A stretch of 64,000 nt of DNA, from the NCBI RefSeq assembly GCF_003667565.1, contig NZ_RCUX01000002.1, positions 338,415 to 402,414 on the forward strand. Reading direction: 5' to 3'. The stretch is from Mycetocola tolaasinivorans (lineage in GTDB: Bacteria > Actinomycetota > Actinomycetes > Actinomycetales > Microbacteriaceae). A program made the translations under genes and the position numbers. Under the pieces are notes generated by a model. It worked only from the letters and a program-made list of their open reading frames with translations. It ran no database searches and was not told where the DNA came from. Positions 36,485-46,261 of the stretch are shown piece by piece (position 1 is the first letter of the stretch; every line of letters starts with the position of its first letter).

Positions 36485-38134
36485 TTAGACCAGGCCCTCG
36501 CTCAGCTGGCCGTCGGCCATCTGCCAACGCCTGGTCAGTCGCACGTTTTCGAGCATCCGGCGGTCGTGGGTGACGAGCAGCAGCGTGCCGGTGTAGCTCT
36601 CCAGAGCCTCCTCCAGCTGTTCGATGGCGGCGAGGTCGAGGTGGTTGGTGGGCTCATCCAGCACCAGGAGGTTGACCCCGCGGGCCTGGAGAAGCGCGAG
36701 GCCGGCGCGGGTGCGCTCGCCGGGGGAGAGCTCATCTACCGGGCGGTCCACGTGGTCGGCGCGCAGGCCGAATTTCGCGAGTAGGGTGCGCACCTCGCCC
36801 TTCTCGAGGTCGGGCAGGCGGTCCGCCATGGTGTCGGCGAGGGAGGCATCCCCCACGAGCTGGGCGCGGGCCTGATCCACCTCGCCGATCGCGACGCCGG
36901 TGCCGAGCGAGGCCCGGCCGCTATCCGGGGTGAGCCGGCCGAGCAGCAGCCCGAGGAGGGTCGACTTTCCGGCGCCGTTGGCCCCGGTGATGCCGATCCG
37001 GTCGCCGCCGTTGACCTGGGTGCTCACCGGGCCAAAGACGAAGCCGCCGCGGTCCAGCACTGCCGCATCGAGCGTGCACACGACCGCGCCCGAGCGCGCC
37101 GCCTGACCGATGGTGAACTCGAGCTTCCACTCCTTGCGCGGCTCCTCCACTTCGTCGAGGCGGGCGATGCGGCTCTCCATCTGGCGCACCTTCTGCGCCT
37201 GCTTCTCGCTGGATTCCACCGAGGCCTTGCGGCGAATCTTGTCATTGTCCGGTGCCTTCTTCATGGCGTTGCGCACGCCCTGGCTCGACCACTCGCGCTG
37301 GGTGCGCGCCCGGGCCACCAGGTCGGCCTTCGTATCGGCGTACTCCTCGTAGGCCTCGCGGCGCTGCCGGCGCGCGGTCTCGCGCTCCTCCAGATAGGCG
37401 TCATAGCCACCGCCGAACAGCGAGTTGCGGCCCTGGTGCAGGTCGAGTTCGAGCACCTTGGTGACGGCGCGGCCGAGGAACTCGCGGTCGTGGCTGACGA
37501 GGACCGCGCCGCCGCGCAGCCCGCGAATGAACGCCTCCAGGCGCTCCAGTCCGTCGAGGTCGAGGTCATTTGTGGGCTCATCGAGCAGCGCGATGTCGAA
37601 GCGCGAGAGCAGCAGCGCGGCGAGCCCCACCCGGGCGGCCTGGCCACCGGAGAGGGAGGTCATCAGGGTGCCGGTGGGCAGGGTGAGGCCGAGGTCGGCG
37701 AGCACCTCGGGGATGCGATCCTCGAGGTCGGCCGCGCCACTCGCGAGCCAGCGGCCGAGCGCGCGGTCGTAGGCGTCGGCATTTGTGCCGGTGGGATCGG
37801 GGTCGGCGAGCGCCATCGCCGCGGTGTCCATCTCGGCCTGGGTGTCGGCGCAGCCGGTACGACGCTCGATATAGGCGGTGATCGTCTCGCCCTCGACCCG
37901 CTCGCGCTCCTGCGGCAGATAGCCGACGAAGGCATCGGCGGGGGAGCGGGAGATCACGCCCGAGGCCGGATCAATGAGCCCCGCGAGCACCTTCAACAGG
38001 GTGGACTTCCCGGCACCGTTGACACCCACCACGCCGATCACATCGCCCTCGGTAACGGTCAGGGTGAGACCCTCGAAGAGGATGCGGTGGCCGTAGCCTC
38101 CGGCGATGTCGCGGATATCCAGCGTTGCACTCAT
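36485..38134 (-). CDS. ABC-F family ATPase
   Basis: A 549-residue soluble protein with two ABC domains and no membrane helix. Domain 1: GVNGAGKS, SLSGGQAARVG, IALLDEPTNDLD. Domain 2: GANGAGKS, LSPGERTRAG, LLVLDEPTNHLD. A charged linker with KxxR-rich helices (residues 240-320) fits the P-site tRNA interaction motif. ABC-F proteins act on the ribosome, in translation control or antibiotic protection. The closest branch cannot be assigned by eye, so resistance should not be assumed. Confidence 0.92.
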   Translation of the reverse strand: MSATLDIRDIAGGYGHRILFEGLTLTVTEGDVIGVVGVNGAGKSTLLKVLAGLIDPASGVISRSPADAFVGYLPQERERVEGETITAYIERRTGCADTQAEMDTAAMALADPDPTGTNADAYDRALGRWLASGAADLEDRIPEVLADLGLTLPTGTLMTSLSGGQAARVGLAALLLSRFDIALLDEPTNDLDLDGLERLEAFIRGLRGGAVLVSHDREFLGRAVTKVLELDLHQGRNSLFGGGYDAYLEERETARRQRREAYEEYADTKADLVARARTQREWSSQGVRNAMKKAPDNDKIRRKASVESSEKQAQKVRQMESRIARLDEVEEPRKEWKLEFTIGQAARSGAVVCTLDAAVLDRGGFVFGPVSTQVNGGDRIGITGANGAGKSTLLGLLLGRLTPDSGRASLGTGVAIGEVDQARAQLVGDASLADTMADRLPDLEKGEVRTLLAKFGLRADHVDRPVDELSPGERTRAGLALLQARGVNLLVLDEPTNHLDLAAIEQLEEALESYTGTLLLVTHDRRMLENVRLTRRWQMADGQLSEGLV

Positions 38135-38349
38135 GCCCCCATTCTTTCAGGCCGGGCGGGGCCGTGGAATACACGCGCCGCGGGCCGGTAACCTCGCATC
38201 CTCGATGCTCGGCCGCCGTCGACGGTAAATCCCCGGTTGGCCGCAGCGGGTATCATCCGTACTATCCCGAGAACGCCCCGCGTTCCCCTCCCGAGTGAAC
38301 GGACCACCCGAATGCCCCGCCGCCGCGCTCTCACCGTGCCCGAATCCGC

Positions 38350-39837
38350 ATGAGCGCGCCGGAAATCTGGGGGCTGGTCCTCGCGATCCTGCACGTCGTG
38401 ATCGGGTTTACCGCCGCGATCGTGATCTCGCTGCATCGAAAGCCCGCCACCGCGATCGCCTGGATCCTCACCATCATCTTCATCCCGTTCCTCGGGGCGA
38501 TCGTGTTCTTCCTGATCGGGTTTGGCCGGCTGCCGCGACGTCGCCGCGAACAGCAGCGCGAGGTCAACCGACTGATGCTCGAGCGCTCGGGGATCGAGAC
38601 CCACCGGGTGACGCCGGAGTCGCCCGCCTGGCTCACCTCGGCCGCGGTACTCAACCAGAACCTCGGGGCGCTGCCGATGGTGGGCGGCAACACCGCCGCG
38701 CTGATCGAGAACTACGTCGAATCGCTCGATCAGATGATCATCGATATCGACGCCGCCGAATCCTTCGTGCACGTCGAGTTCTACATCCTCGTGCGCGACC
38801 ACACCACGGGGGCGTTCTTTGACGCGCTCGCCCGGGCCACCGCGCGCGGGGTGCGGGTGCGGGTGCTCTCGGATCACGTATCCGGATTCATGTTCCCCGG
38901 CCGCCGCGACACCCTGGCCGCCCTCGCCGAAATGGGGGCCGAGTGGCGCGCGATGCTGCCGCTGCGCCCGCACCGCGGTCAGTGGCAGCGGCCCGACCTG
39001 CGCAACCATCGCAAACTCGTGGTGATCGATGGCCGGGTCGGCTACACCGGTTCGCAAAACCTCATCGACGACACCTATCTGAAGCCGGGCAACGTGAAGC
39101 GCGGGCTGCACTGGATCGAACTGATGGTGCGCCTGGAGGGGCCGATCGTCGGCGAGCTGGACGCCGTGTTCGTGACCGACTGGCTGGGGGAGTCCGGTGA
39201 GATGCTGCCGCTGACCTCCGCCCCGGTTTCTGCCCGGCACCACGTGGCGACGCCCGTCTCCGCGCCGAGCGGAGTGCCCGCGACGGGTCTCGACGCCCAG
39301 GTGGTGCCGAGCGGCCCCAGCTTCGAAAATGACAATAACCTCAAGCTCTTCGTGCTGCTGATTCAGAGCGCGCGCTCCCGGATCAGCATCACGAGCCCCT
39401 ACTTCGTGCCGGATGAATCCACCCTGCTCGCGATCGTGACCGCCGCCTCACGCGGGGTCGAGGTGGAGCTGTTTGTCTCCGAGGTCGCCGATCAGGTGCT
39501 CGTGTATCACGCGCAGCGCTCGTACTATGCGGCGCTCCTGGCGGCCGGGGTCTCGATCTACCTGTATCGCGCGCCCACGGTGCTGCATTCCAAGCACTTC
39601 TCGATTGATGACGAGGTGGCGGTGATCGGGTCCAGCAACATGGATATTCGCTCGTTCAGCCTCAACATGGAGGTCTCGGTGCTGGTGCGCGGACGCGAGT
39701 TCGTGGACCGGATGCGCCTGGTCGAGGACGCCTATCGCGCGCAGAGCGTGAAACTCGATGCCGAGGCCTGGCCGCGGCGTCCACTGCCACAGCGGGTGGG
39801 CGATGCCCTCGCCCGGCTCACCTCGGCGCTGCAGTAG
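38350..39837 (+). CDS. cls: Cardiolipin synthase
   Basis: A 495-residue phospholipase D superfamily enzyme. Two N-terminal membrane helices (about residues 5-25 and 35-57) are followed by two HKD motifs: HRKLVVIDGRVGYTGSQN near residue 219 and HSKHFSIDDEVAVIGSSN near residue 415. It joins two phosphatidylglycerol molecules, or a similar pair, to form cardiolipin at the membrane. It is divergent from the ABC-F gene with 215 bp between and appears monocistronic. Confidence 0.94.
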   Translation: MSAPEIWGLVLAILHVVIGFTAAIVISLHRKPATAIAWILTIIFIPFLGAIVFFLIGFGRLPRRRREQQREVNRLMLERSGIETHRVTPESPAWLTSAAVLNQNLGALPMVGGNTAALIENYVESLDQMIIDIDAAESFVHVEFYILVRDHTTGAFFDALARATARGVRVRVLSDHVSGFMFPGRRDTLAALAEMGAEWRAMLPLRPHRGQWQRPDLRNHRKLVVIDGRVGYTGSQNLIDDTYLKPGNVKRGLHWIELMVRLEGPIVGELDAVFVTDWLGESGEMLPLTSAPVSARHHVATPVSAPSGVPATGLDAQVVPSGPSFENDNNLKLFVLLIQSARSRISITSPYFVPDESTLLAIVTAASRGVEVELFVSEVADQVLVYHAQRSYYAALLAAGVSIYLYRAPTVLHSKHFSIDDEVAVIGSSNMDIRSFSLNMEVSVLVRGREFVDRMRLVEDAYRAQSVKLDAEAWPRRPLPQRVGDALARLTSALQ

Positions 39838-40003
39838 CGCGCGAATGGTCGCCGGGGTGGGGCAATGATGGTCTGAGCCTACGCCCGATCCGCGATCGAT
39901 AAATCCCCTTGTTCCGGGGGTATCCGGGCGTGCCCGATGGTCGTAACGTCGGGATCATCGGCGCGTATGCGTGTGACGCCGCCGCGCGCGAAAGGAACAC
40001 CCC

Positions 40004-41680
40004 GTGGCCGAGACCACCACGAGTACCGCGACCACCGCCATCCGGGCCCCCTGGGCACCGCTGATCGTGGTGGTGCTCACCCAGGTGCAGGCCTCCTTTG
40101 CGGTCAACGCCCTGACGGTGTCTATGGCAGGCATTACCGAGGATCTGAAGACCCCGGCCACCTCCGTCGGTACGGCCATCACGGCCGGAACCTTCGCGAT
40201 GGCCGCGTTCATCCTGCTCGGTGCCAAGGTGGGCGCGCGCTATGGTACCCGGAGGGTGTTCCAGATCGCCGTGGTGATCCACGGGCTCGCGATGCTCGGC
40301 GTCGCGCTCAGCCAGAACGCCGCGGTACTGTTCATCGCCCAGGCGTCCTCGGGTGCGGTGATCGCACTGATCGCCCCGGCCCTCACGGTGTTCATCGCCA
40401 GTAACTACACCGGGGATCAGCAGGCGAAGGCCATCGGTCTGCTCGCCGCGGCCATCCCCGCCGCCGGAGTGCTCGCACTGGTGATCGCCGGGTCGTTTGC
40501 GACGACCATCGGCTGGCGCTGGTCCTTCATCCTGGTCGTCGCCCTCGCGGTGGTCAACCTGGCGCTGAGCTTCACGCTCAAGAAGCTGCCGCCCCAGCCC
40601 GGCCTCACCATCGACTGGACCGGCGCCCTGATCGCCGCCGGATCGATCATCCTGCTGTCCTTCGGCTTCAGCGGCCTCGCCTCCTGGGGCGTCTGGAACG
40701 CCACCGAACAGGCGCCGTTTGACGTTCTCGGAATCTCCCCGGCTCCGCTACTCATCCTCGCCGGCCTGATCGGCGGCCAGCTCTTCTTCGCCTGGCTGCG
40801 CCGCCGCGGCCGCGAGGGCAAACCGCGCATCTTCGACCTGCGGGTGCTCGCCAGCGGCTCCGAGCGCGCGGTGGTCGCGTGTATGGCCACCATGCTGTTC
40901 GTGGGGACCGCCGCGAACTTCCTGATCCCGCTCTACATTCAGGTGGTGCAGGGCCGCACGAGCCTCGAAACCTCGTTCTCGATCATCCCCTATACCCTCT
41001 CAATCTTCCTCGCCTCGACCTTTATCGCATACCTGTACGGGCGCTTCAGCCCGCGGGTGCTCGCGATTGCCGGGTTCCTCGTGGTCGCCACCGCGCTGAC
41101 CCTGCTGGCGTTCACCGTGCGCGGCGAATGGGGGCAGGCATTCGTGGTCATCGGCCTGATCCTGCTGGGTATCGGGCAGGGTTCGATCGTGGCCCTGGTC
41201 TTCAACACGCTGCTCTCCGCGGCCCCGCGCGAGCTCGCCGGAGACGTGGGTGCCTGGCGCGGGCTCGTGCACAATCTCGCCGGATCGGTGGGTATCGCGG
41301 TGGCGAGTGCGTTCGCGATCGCGACCCTGGCCTCGACCATTTCAACGGCCGCGACCGAGCATCCGGAAATCTCACCCGAGCTGATCTCCCGGGTCAACTT
41401 CGACAACACCAACTTCCTCACCAATGAGCAGGTGTACGCGGTGCTCGAACGCTCGGGTGCGACACCGGAGGAGGTCGTAGCCGCCAGCGAGGTCAATGCG
41501 GATGCCCGGTTGCGCGCACTCCAGATATCGTTACTAGGACTGGCCGCGATTTCGCTCCTCGCGGTGGTCCCGGCCGGTCGGATGCCCGGTTTCCGCCGGG
41601 GGAGCCTCCCGGAAAAGCTCGAACCGGACGACGATGACCCCATCAATGTCCCCATCGATCTCACCACCAAGGAGGCCTAA
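40004..41680 (+). CDS. MFS transporter, DHA2 family
   Basis: A 558-residue membrane protein with about 14 helices, a GAKVGARYGTRRVF loop after helix 2 and a later GIGQGSIVALVFN segment, fitting proton-driven multidrug exporters of the DHA2 branch. GTG start with AAAGGA upstream. The C-terminal 40 residues are acidic and polar. The M17 aminopeptidase gene starts 1 bp after its stop. Substrate unknown. Confidence 0.9.
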   Translation: MAETTTSTATTAIRAPWAPLIVVVLTQVQASFAVNALTVSMAGITEDLKTPATSVGTAITAGTFAMAAFILLGAKVGARYGTRRVFQIAVVIHGLAMLGVALSQNAAVLFIAQASSGAVIALIAPALTVFIASNYTGDQQAKAIGLLAAAIPAAGVLALVIAGSFATTIGWRWSFILVVALAVVNLALSFTLKKLPPQPGLTIDWTGALIAAGSIILLSFGFSGLASWGVWNATEQAPFDVLGISPAPLLILAGLIGGQLFFAWLRRRGREGKPRIFDLRVLASGSERAVVACMATMLFVGTAANFLIPLYIQVVQGRTSLETSFSIIPYTLSIFLASTFIAYLYGRFSPRVLAIAGFLVVATALTLLAFTVRGEWGQAFVVIGLILLGIGQGSIVALVFNTLLSAAPRELAGDVGAWRGLVHNLAGSVGIAVASAFAIATLASTISTAATEHPEISPELISRVNFDNTNFLTNEQVYAVLERSGATPEEVVAASEVNADARLRALQISLLGLAAISLLAVVPAGRMPGFRRGSLPEKLEPDDDDPINVPIDLTTKEA

Positions 41681-41681
41681 C

Positions 41682-43205
41682 ATGACCCGCACCCCGACCA
41701 AGCTGATCGCCGACTCGTTCACCCCGGTCCCGTCGCTGAGCCAGGAACCCGCGCTCAGCGTGACCGCCTCGCTGAGTGGCGAGGAGGAGGTCCTGGGCGT
41801 TCTGGTAGCCGCGGACTCCGCGCTTCCCGAGGGTCTGGATCTCGATCAGGAGGCACTGACGCTGCTCGGCTTCGACGGCTCCGCGGGGAGCACCGTGGTG
41901 CTCGCGGGCACGTCGAACCCCCTCTACGTACTGGTCGGCATCGGCCCGCTCGACGACCTGAACGACGCGGGGCTGCGCACCGCCGCCGCCGCGCTGGTGC
42001 GCGCCGTTCCGCACGCTTCGGCGCTGGCGATCAGCGCCACCTCGCTCGCCGAGGTGCGCCCGGAGAGCGCCGGTCAGGCGCTCGCTGAGGGGGCGATCCT
42101 CGGGCGCTACCGCTTCCGGGGTTTCACGGGTGATGCCGGGGATTCCCCGCTCGAGTCGTTCGTGATCGAGGTGCCCGGGGCAAACACCGGCACCCTCGCG
42201 GCGCTCGAGCGCGGCGTGGCCGAGGGGCTCATCACCGCCCGCGCGACCAATATTGCACGCGACGTGATCAACGTTCCGCCGGGCCACCTCACCCCGACGA
42301 ACCTCGGCGAGGTGGCTCAGGAACTCGCCGCCCAGTTCGGATTCACTGTCGAAATCTTCGACGAGGCAGACCTCATCGCGCTCGGCTGCGGTGGCGTGCT
42401 CGGTGTGGGGGCGGGCAGCGTGGAGGAGTCCCGGATCATCCGGCTCGACTACGCCCCCGAGGCCCCGACCACCGCGCACCTGGGGCTCGTTGGTAAGGGC
42501 ATCACCTACGATTCGGGTGGCATCAGCCTCAAGCCCTCGGATCCGATGCACCTGCTGATGAAGATGGACATGGGCGGTGCCGGAGCGGTGCTCGCAACCT
42601 TCACCGCGCTGCGCGACCTCGGAGTCACCGCCCGCGTGACCGGCTGGCTCGCCTGCGCGGAAAACATGCCCTCGGGTACCGCGTACAAGCTCGGCGACGT
42701 GCTGACCGCCCGCGGAGGCAAGACCGTCGAGGTGAAAAACACCGACGCCGAGGGTCGCCTGGTGATGATGGATGCCCTGGTGCTCGCGACCGAGGAGGGC
42801 GTGGACGCGATCGTTGATATCGCCACCCTGACCGGGGCGGCCCTGCGCACGTTTGGTTCGCTGATCGCCGCGCAGCTCGGCAACAACGAGGGTTTTTCGC
42901 GGGAGGTTGCCGATGCGGCCGCCCGCGCGGATGAGCGCATCTGGCCGCTTCCGCTCGAGCCCAGCTACCGCAAACAGCTCGACTCGGACGTGGCGGACAT
43001 CTCAAACCTCGGTGGTCCCGATGCCGGGTCGATCACCGCGGCGCTGTTCCTGAACGAGTTTGTGGCGGGCACCCCGTGGGTGCACCTGGATATTGCGGGG
43101 ACGATGCAGTCCGACGCGGATGACGGTTGGCGCTCGAAGGGCGCCACCGGGTTTGGCACCCGACTCCTCATCGAGACCGCACGTAATTTCCGTCCCCGGA
43201 GCTAA
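41682..43205 (+). CDS. pepA: Leucyl aminopeptidase (M17 family)
   Basis: A 507-residue cytosolic metallo-aminopeptidase. The C-terminal catalytic domain has GKGITYDSGGISLKPS (metal-binding Lys and Asp, near residue 271) and the family signature NTDAEGRL near residue 353, followed by DIATLTGA. It removes N-terminal residues from peptides in two-metal catalysis. GGAGG lies 7 bases before ATG 41682; the in-frame start at 41634 is inside the previous gene. It is probably co-transcribed with the MFS gene. Confidence 0.95.
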   Translation: MTRTPTKLIADSFTPVPSLSQEPALSVTASLSGEEEVLGVLVAADSALPEGLDLDQEALTLLGFDGSAGSTVVLAGTSNPLYVLVGIGPLDDLNDAGLRTAAAALVRAVPHASALAISATSLAEVRPESAGQALAEGAILGRYRFRGFTGDAGDSPLESFVIEVPGANTGTLAALERGVAEGLITARATNIARDVINVPPGHLTPTNLGEVAQELAAQFGFTVEIFDEADLIALGCGGVLGVGAGSVEESRIIRLDYAPEAPTTAHLGLVGKGITYDSGGISLKPSDPMHLLMKMDMGGAGAVLATFTALRDLGVTARVTGWLACAENMPSGTAYKLGDVLTARGGKTVEVKNTDAEGRLVMMDALVLATEEGVDAIVDIATLTGAALRTFGSLIAAQLGNNEGFSREVADAAARADERIWPLPLEPSYRKQLDSDVADISNLGGPDAGSITAALFLNEFVAGTPWVHLDIAGTMQSDADDGWRSKGATGFGTRLLIETARNFRPRS

Positions 43206-43241
43206 CCGCTCCGGGGCTCACCACCCACACCGAAGGTAGTA

Positions 43242-44792
43242 ATGGCTGCAACACTGATCATCCTGGCGCTCGCAATCATCGCGTTCATGTCGAACCGGGT
43301 GCCCTTGGGGGTGGTGGCGCTCGGGGTGAGTATCGCGCTGTGGGGCACCGGGATCCTGACCCTCGGGCAGGCGACCGCTGGCTTCGGCGACCCCACCGTG
43401 ATCTTTATCGCCTCGCTGTTTGTGGTGAGTGAGGCGCTGGAATCCACCGGCGTCACCACCTGGGTGAGTGCCCAGGTGATCAGCCGTGCGGGCGAAAAAC
43501 GGTCAACCCTGATCGTGGTGGTGGGGCTGCTCGGCGCGGCCGCGACGGCACTGATCAGTGTGAACGGTGCGGTGGCGGCCCTGGTGCCGGTGGTGGTTGT
43601 GGTGGCCATTCGGGCACGGCTAGCACCCTCGCAGATGCTCATCCCGCTGGCCTTCGCGGCGCATGCGGGCTCGCTGCTGGCGCTCACCGGTACCCCGGTC
43701 AACATCATCGTGAGCGAGTACGCGGCGGGGGCCGGTGCTCGCAGCTTCGGGTTCTTTGAGTTTGCGCTGGTGGGTATTCCGCTGCTGGTGGGCACCCTGC
43801 TGATCGTGGTGTTCTTTGGGAAGTTTCTGCTTCCCACCCGGCCGTTTCGGGCGCCGATGGGCGACCTGCGGGCGCACGCCGAAACCCTGCGCGCGCAGTA
43901 TGACCTGGATGGCGCTTCCCGCCTGATCGGGGCGAAGAAGGGCATCTCCGAGGTGGTGGTGGCTCCGCGATCGGATCTCATCGGCACCCACGCCTACCCG
44001 GGCATGGTCACCGGGGAGGGCTCGCTCGTGATCCTGGCGATCCAGCGCGGCGGGGAGAACCTCACCGAGGAGCACACGGTCCTCATGGCCGGCGATACGC
44101 TGCTGCTGACCGGTAGCTGGTCGGATCTCACCCACGGGGTCTCCACTCCGGGCATGCTGGTGGTGGATGAACCGGACATCCTGCGGCGCGGGGTGCCGCT
44201 GGGTATCGGTGCCAAGCGCGCCATCTTTACCCTGCTGGCGATGATCGTTCTGCTCGCCACCGGCATCGTCCCGCCCGCGATCGCCGGTCTTGCGGCCGCC
44301 ATCGCGCTGGTCGTGACCGGGGTGGTGACCCCGCCGCGGGCCTACCGCAGCATCTCCTGGACCACGATCGTGCTGATCGGCGGAATGATCCCGCTGTCCA
44401 CCGCGGTGGTCCAGACCGGCACCGCGGACTTCCTGGCCAAGGGGCTGCTCGACATCGTCGGAAGCGGTTCCCCGCACCTGGCCCTGCTCGCGATCTGCGT
44501 GCTCACGATGATCCTCGGCCAGCTGATTTCGAACACCGCGACGGTGCTGATCGTGGCCCCGATTGCGCTCGTGGTGGCGGGGGATCTCGGGGTGTCGGTG
44601 CTGCCGTTCATGATGGCGCTGACGGTGGCCGGTGCCGCCGCCTTCCTGACCCCGGTCGCGACCCCGGCAAACACGATGGTGTTCGAACCGGGCGGTTATC
44701 GCTTCAGCGACTACTGGAAACTCGGCCTTCCGCTGCTGCTGTTCTTCCTGGCCATCGCGGTGTACTACGTGCCACTCATCTGGCCGTTCTAG
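43242..44792 (+). CDS. SLC13/DASS-type carrier with RCK_C (TrkA-C) domain
   Basis: A 516-residue membrane protein. About residues 1-190 and 325-516 form two hydrophobic halves with matching GTPVNIIVSEYA and late TPVATPANTMVFEPGGY loops, as in the SLC13 (divalent anion/Na+) family. Between them, residues 215-300 form a soluble TrkA-C-like domain (DLIGTHAYPGMVTGEGSLVI). Such carriers import sulfate, dicarboxylates or similar anions. It follows the aminopeptidase by 36 bp. Confidence 0.88.
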   Translation: MAATLIILALAIIAFMSNRVPLGVVALGVSIALWGTGILTLGQATAGFGDPTVIFIASLFVVSEALESTGVTTWVSAQVISRAGEKRSTLIVVVGLLGAAATALISVNGAVAALVPVVVVVAIRARLAPSQMLIPLAFAAHAGSLLALTGTPVNIIVSEYAAGAGARSFGFFEFALVGIPLLVGTLLIVVFFGKFLLPTRPFRAPMGDLRAHAETLRAQYDLDGASRLIGAKKGISEVVVAPRSDLIGTHAYPGMVTGEGSLVILAIQRGGENLTEEHTVLMAGDTLLLTGSWSDLTHGVSTPGMLVVDEPDILRRGVPLGIGAKRAIFTLLAMIVLLATGIVPPAIAGLAAAIALVVTGVVTPPRAYRSISWTTIVLIGGMIPLSTAVVQTGTADFLAKGLLDIVGSGSPHLALLAICVLTMILGQLISNTATVLIVAPIALVVAGDLGVSVLPFMMALTVAGAAAFLTPVATPANTMVFEPGGYRFSDYWKLGLPLLLFFLAIAVYYVPLIWPF

Positions 44793-44865
44793 CGCCCTCG
44801 CCCGGCGGGAACCGGCGCGGTGTTGCTAGCCTGGAATTCCGCGATCCATTGCTGAAAGGTGTTCC

Positions 44866-45363
44866 ATGGCCAAGAAGACTCCGGCCCCGGCCGGTACCCC
44901 CGCGCTGCGTGCCCTCACGGAGGCCGGGATCGCGGTCACCGCACACGAGTACGATCATGATCCGGCGGAAAAGAACTTCGGATTGGAGGCCGCGGGCAAG
45001 CTCAACCTCGACCCCGATCGTGTCTTCAAAACGCTGGTGGCGAGCGTGGACGGCACCCTCACCGTGGCCGTGGTGCCCGTGTCCGGAATGCTCGATCTGA
45101 AGGCACTCGCGCACGCCGTGGGTGGCAAAAAGGCCGAGCTCGCCGACACCGGCCTGGCCGAGCGAAAGACCGGTTACATCGTGGGCGGAATCAGCCCGAT
45201 CGGCCAGAAAACGCCGCTGCGCACGGTCATCGACGAGGAGGCCCAGCTCTACGACACCGTGTTCGTCTCGGGCGGCCGCCGCGGCCTCGACATCGAACTC
45301 GCCCCCGCGGATCTCGCGAGCGTCACCGACGCCACCTTCGCCCCGATCGCCAAGGAACGTTAG
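44866..45363 (+). CDS. ybaK: Cys-tRNA(Pro)/Cys-tRNA(Cys) deacylase, YbaK/EbsC family
   Basis: A 165-residue protein. It carries the YbaK core with VFKTLVASVDG, the AVVPVSGMLDLKALAHAVG stretch, and GYIVGGISPIGQK (catalytic/specificity loop). It hydrolyses mischarged Cys from tRNA(Pro) in trans. AAAGG precedes ATG 44866. Length and motifs are normal. Confidence 0.93.
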   Translation: MAKKTPAPAGTPALRALTEAGIAVTAHEYDHDPAEKNFGLEAAGKLNLDPDRVFKTLVASVDGTLTVAVVPVSGMLDLKALAHAVGGKKAELADTGLAERKTGYIVGGISPIGQKTPLRTVIDEEAQLYDTVFVSGGRRGLDIELAPADLASVTDATFAPIAKER

Positions 45364-45405
45364 GGACCTGAGCAGCCCTGCGGGGTCTGAATACTGTGCG
45401 GACTG

Positions 45406-45945
45406 TCAGTAGCCAGAGGTGCGCTCCCCGAGTTCACTCGCCCCATCGAGGTTCAGTAGTCCGGCGATTACCGTCGCCTCCGCGTCCTGACGACCGCCGA
45501 GGTACTCAACAAACCCGGCAGACTGGCGTCGCTGCGTGGTTTGTGCCTGGGCATTCAGCTCGCTGCACCACGCCGGGTATACGCGGAATCCGCGCTTTCC
45601 CGGATGGCGGGGCGAGTGCAGAATACCCAGCTCGGTGAGCTGGTCGGTGTCCCAGATAAACGCACCGCGTCGGTGAGCGTCCTCGACAAACACGATCATC
45701 CCGGCGATCGTGGAATCCGCAAAAAACGGTTCGGTTTCTCCGGCGGCCCCGCGTCTCCAGGCCGAGACAAAACCGCCCGGTTTCGTGGGTGTCACCCGCG
45801 CGGTTCGAATCCGCCAGCCGGCCGCTCCGATCCGCAGAATCGCCGCACCATAGTCGGCGTTAGTGGCCTCCTCTTCGAGTACCGGGCGGGGCAATCCCGT
45901 GGCGAGCCAGCGCTCCTGCCACCACGGCGGTATACGGGAATCCAT
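45406..45945 (-). CDS. MepB-family protein
   Basis: A 179-residue soluble protein with the MepB pattern: EATNADYGAAILRIG, VTPTKPGGFVSAW, a central FIWDTDQL and then KRGFRVYPAWCS. In Staphylococcus mepB lies in the mepRAB multidrug locus, but its activity is not defined. It stands alone here with no MATE pump or MarR gene beside it. Confidence 0.82.
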   Translation of the reverse strand: MDSRIPPWWQERWLATGLPRPVLEEEATNADYGAAILRIGAAGWRIRTARVTPTKPGGFVSAWRRGAAGETEPFFADSTIAGMIVFVEDAHRRGAFIWDTDQLTELGILHSPRHPGKRGFRVYPAWCSELNAQAQTTQRRQSAGFVEYLGGRQDAEATVIAGLLNLDGASELGERTSGY

Positions 45946-46261
45946 GGGGCCATTTTACGGCGTGGAACCCGGGCGTAAACCGGCGCAGAGTTGCCAAATA
46001 GGCACCTTTTTTCGCATACCCAGAATATAAATAACGAGCGCTTGACCAGGGGTTTAGTGCGGTATCTGAATAAGTGAATTATTGATCTATCAGCCATTTT
46101 GTTAGGCTGGGTCTCGTTGCGGGATCTCCCGGAGCGCCGGATAACAGATGCCAAAACCCCCGTGGGTGTTGTCAAAACCGCGCGCCTGAGGGGGATCGCC
46201 GCAGGTGATTCTCCCTCACCAAAACATGCCGAACTGAGGCCTGCGGGCCGGAAAGGATGTC
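45946..46261 (+). promoter_or_regulatory. Divergent control region and candidate structured leader of the FMO gene
   Basis: No gene is seen in these 316 bp. The middle part (about 46000-46110) is clearly AT-rich compared with its surroundings and has a TTGACC (-35-like) near 46043. Closer to the start, CCGCAGG (46199-46205) pairs with CCTGCGG (46240-46246), and an inner GGTGA/TCACC hairpin (46204-46208, 46216-46220) competes with it, followed by GGAAAGGA. This resembles a regulatory RNA leader, but I could not match it to a known riboswitch. Confidence 0.45.

Noticed and set aside
45991..46012. Hairpin TGCC-AAATA-GGCA followed by six T as a terminator
   Set aside because: The stem has only four base pairs and lies upstream of both divergent genes, so no transcript is expected to end there.
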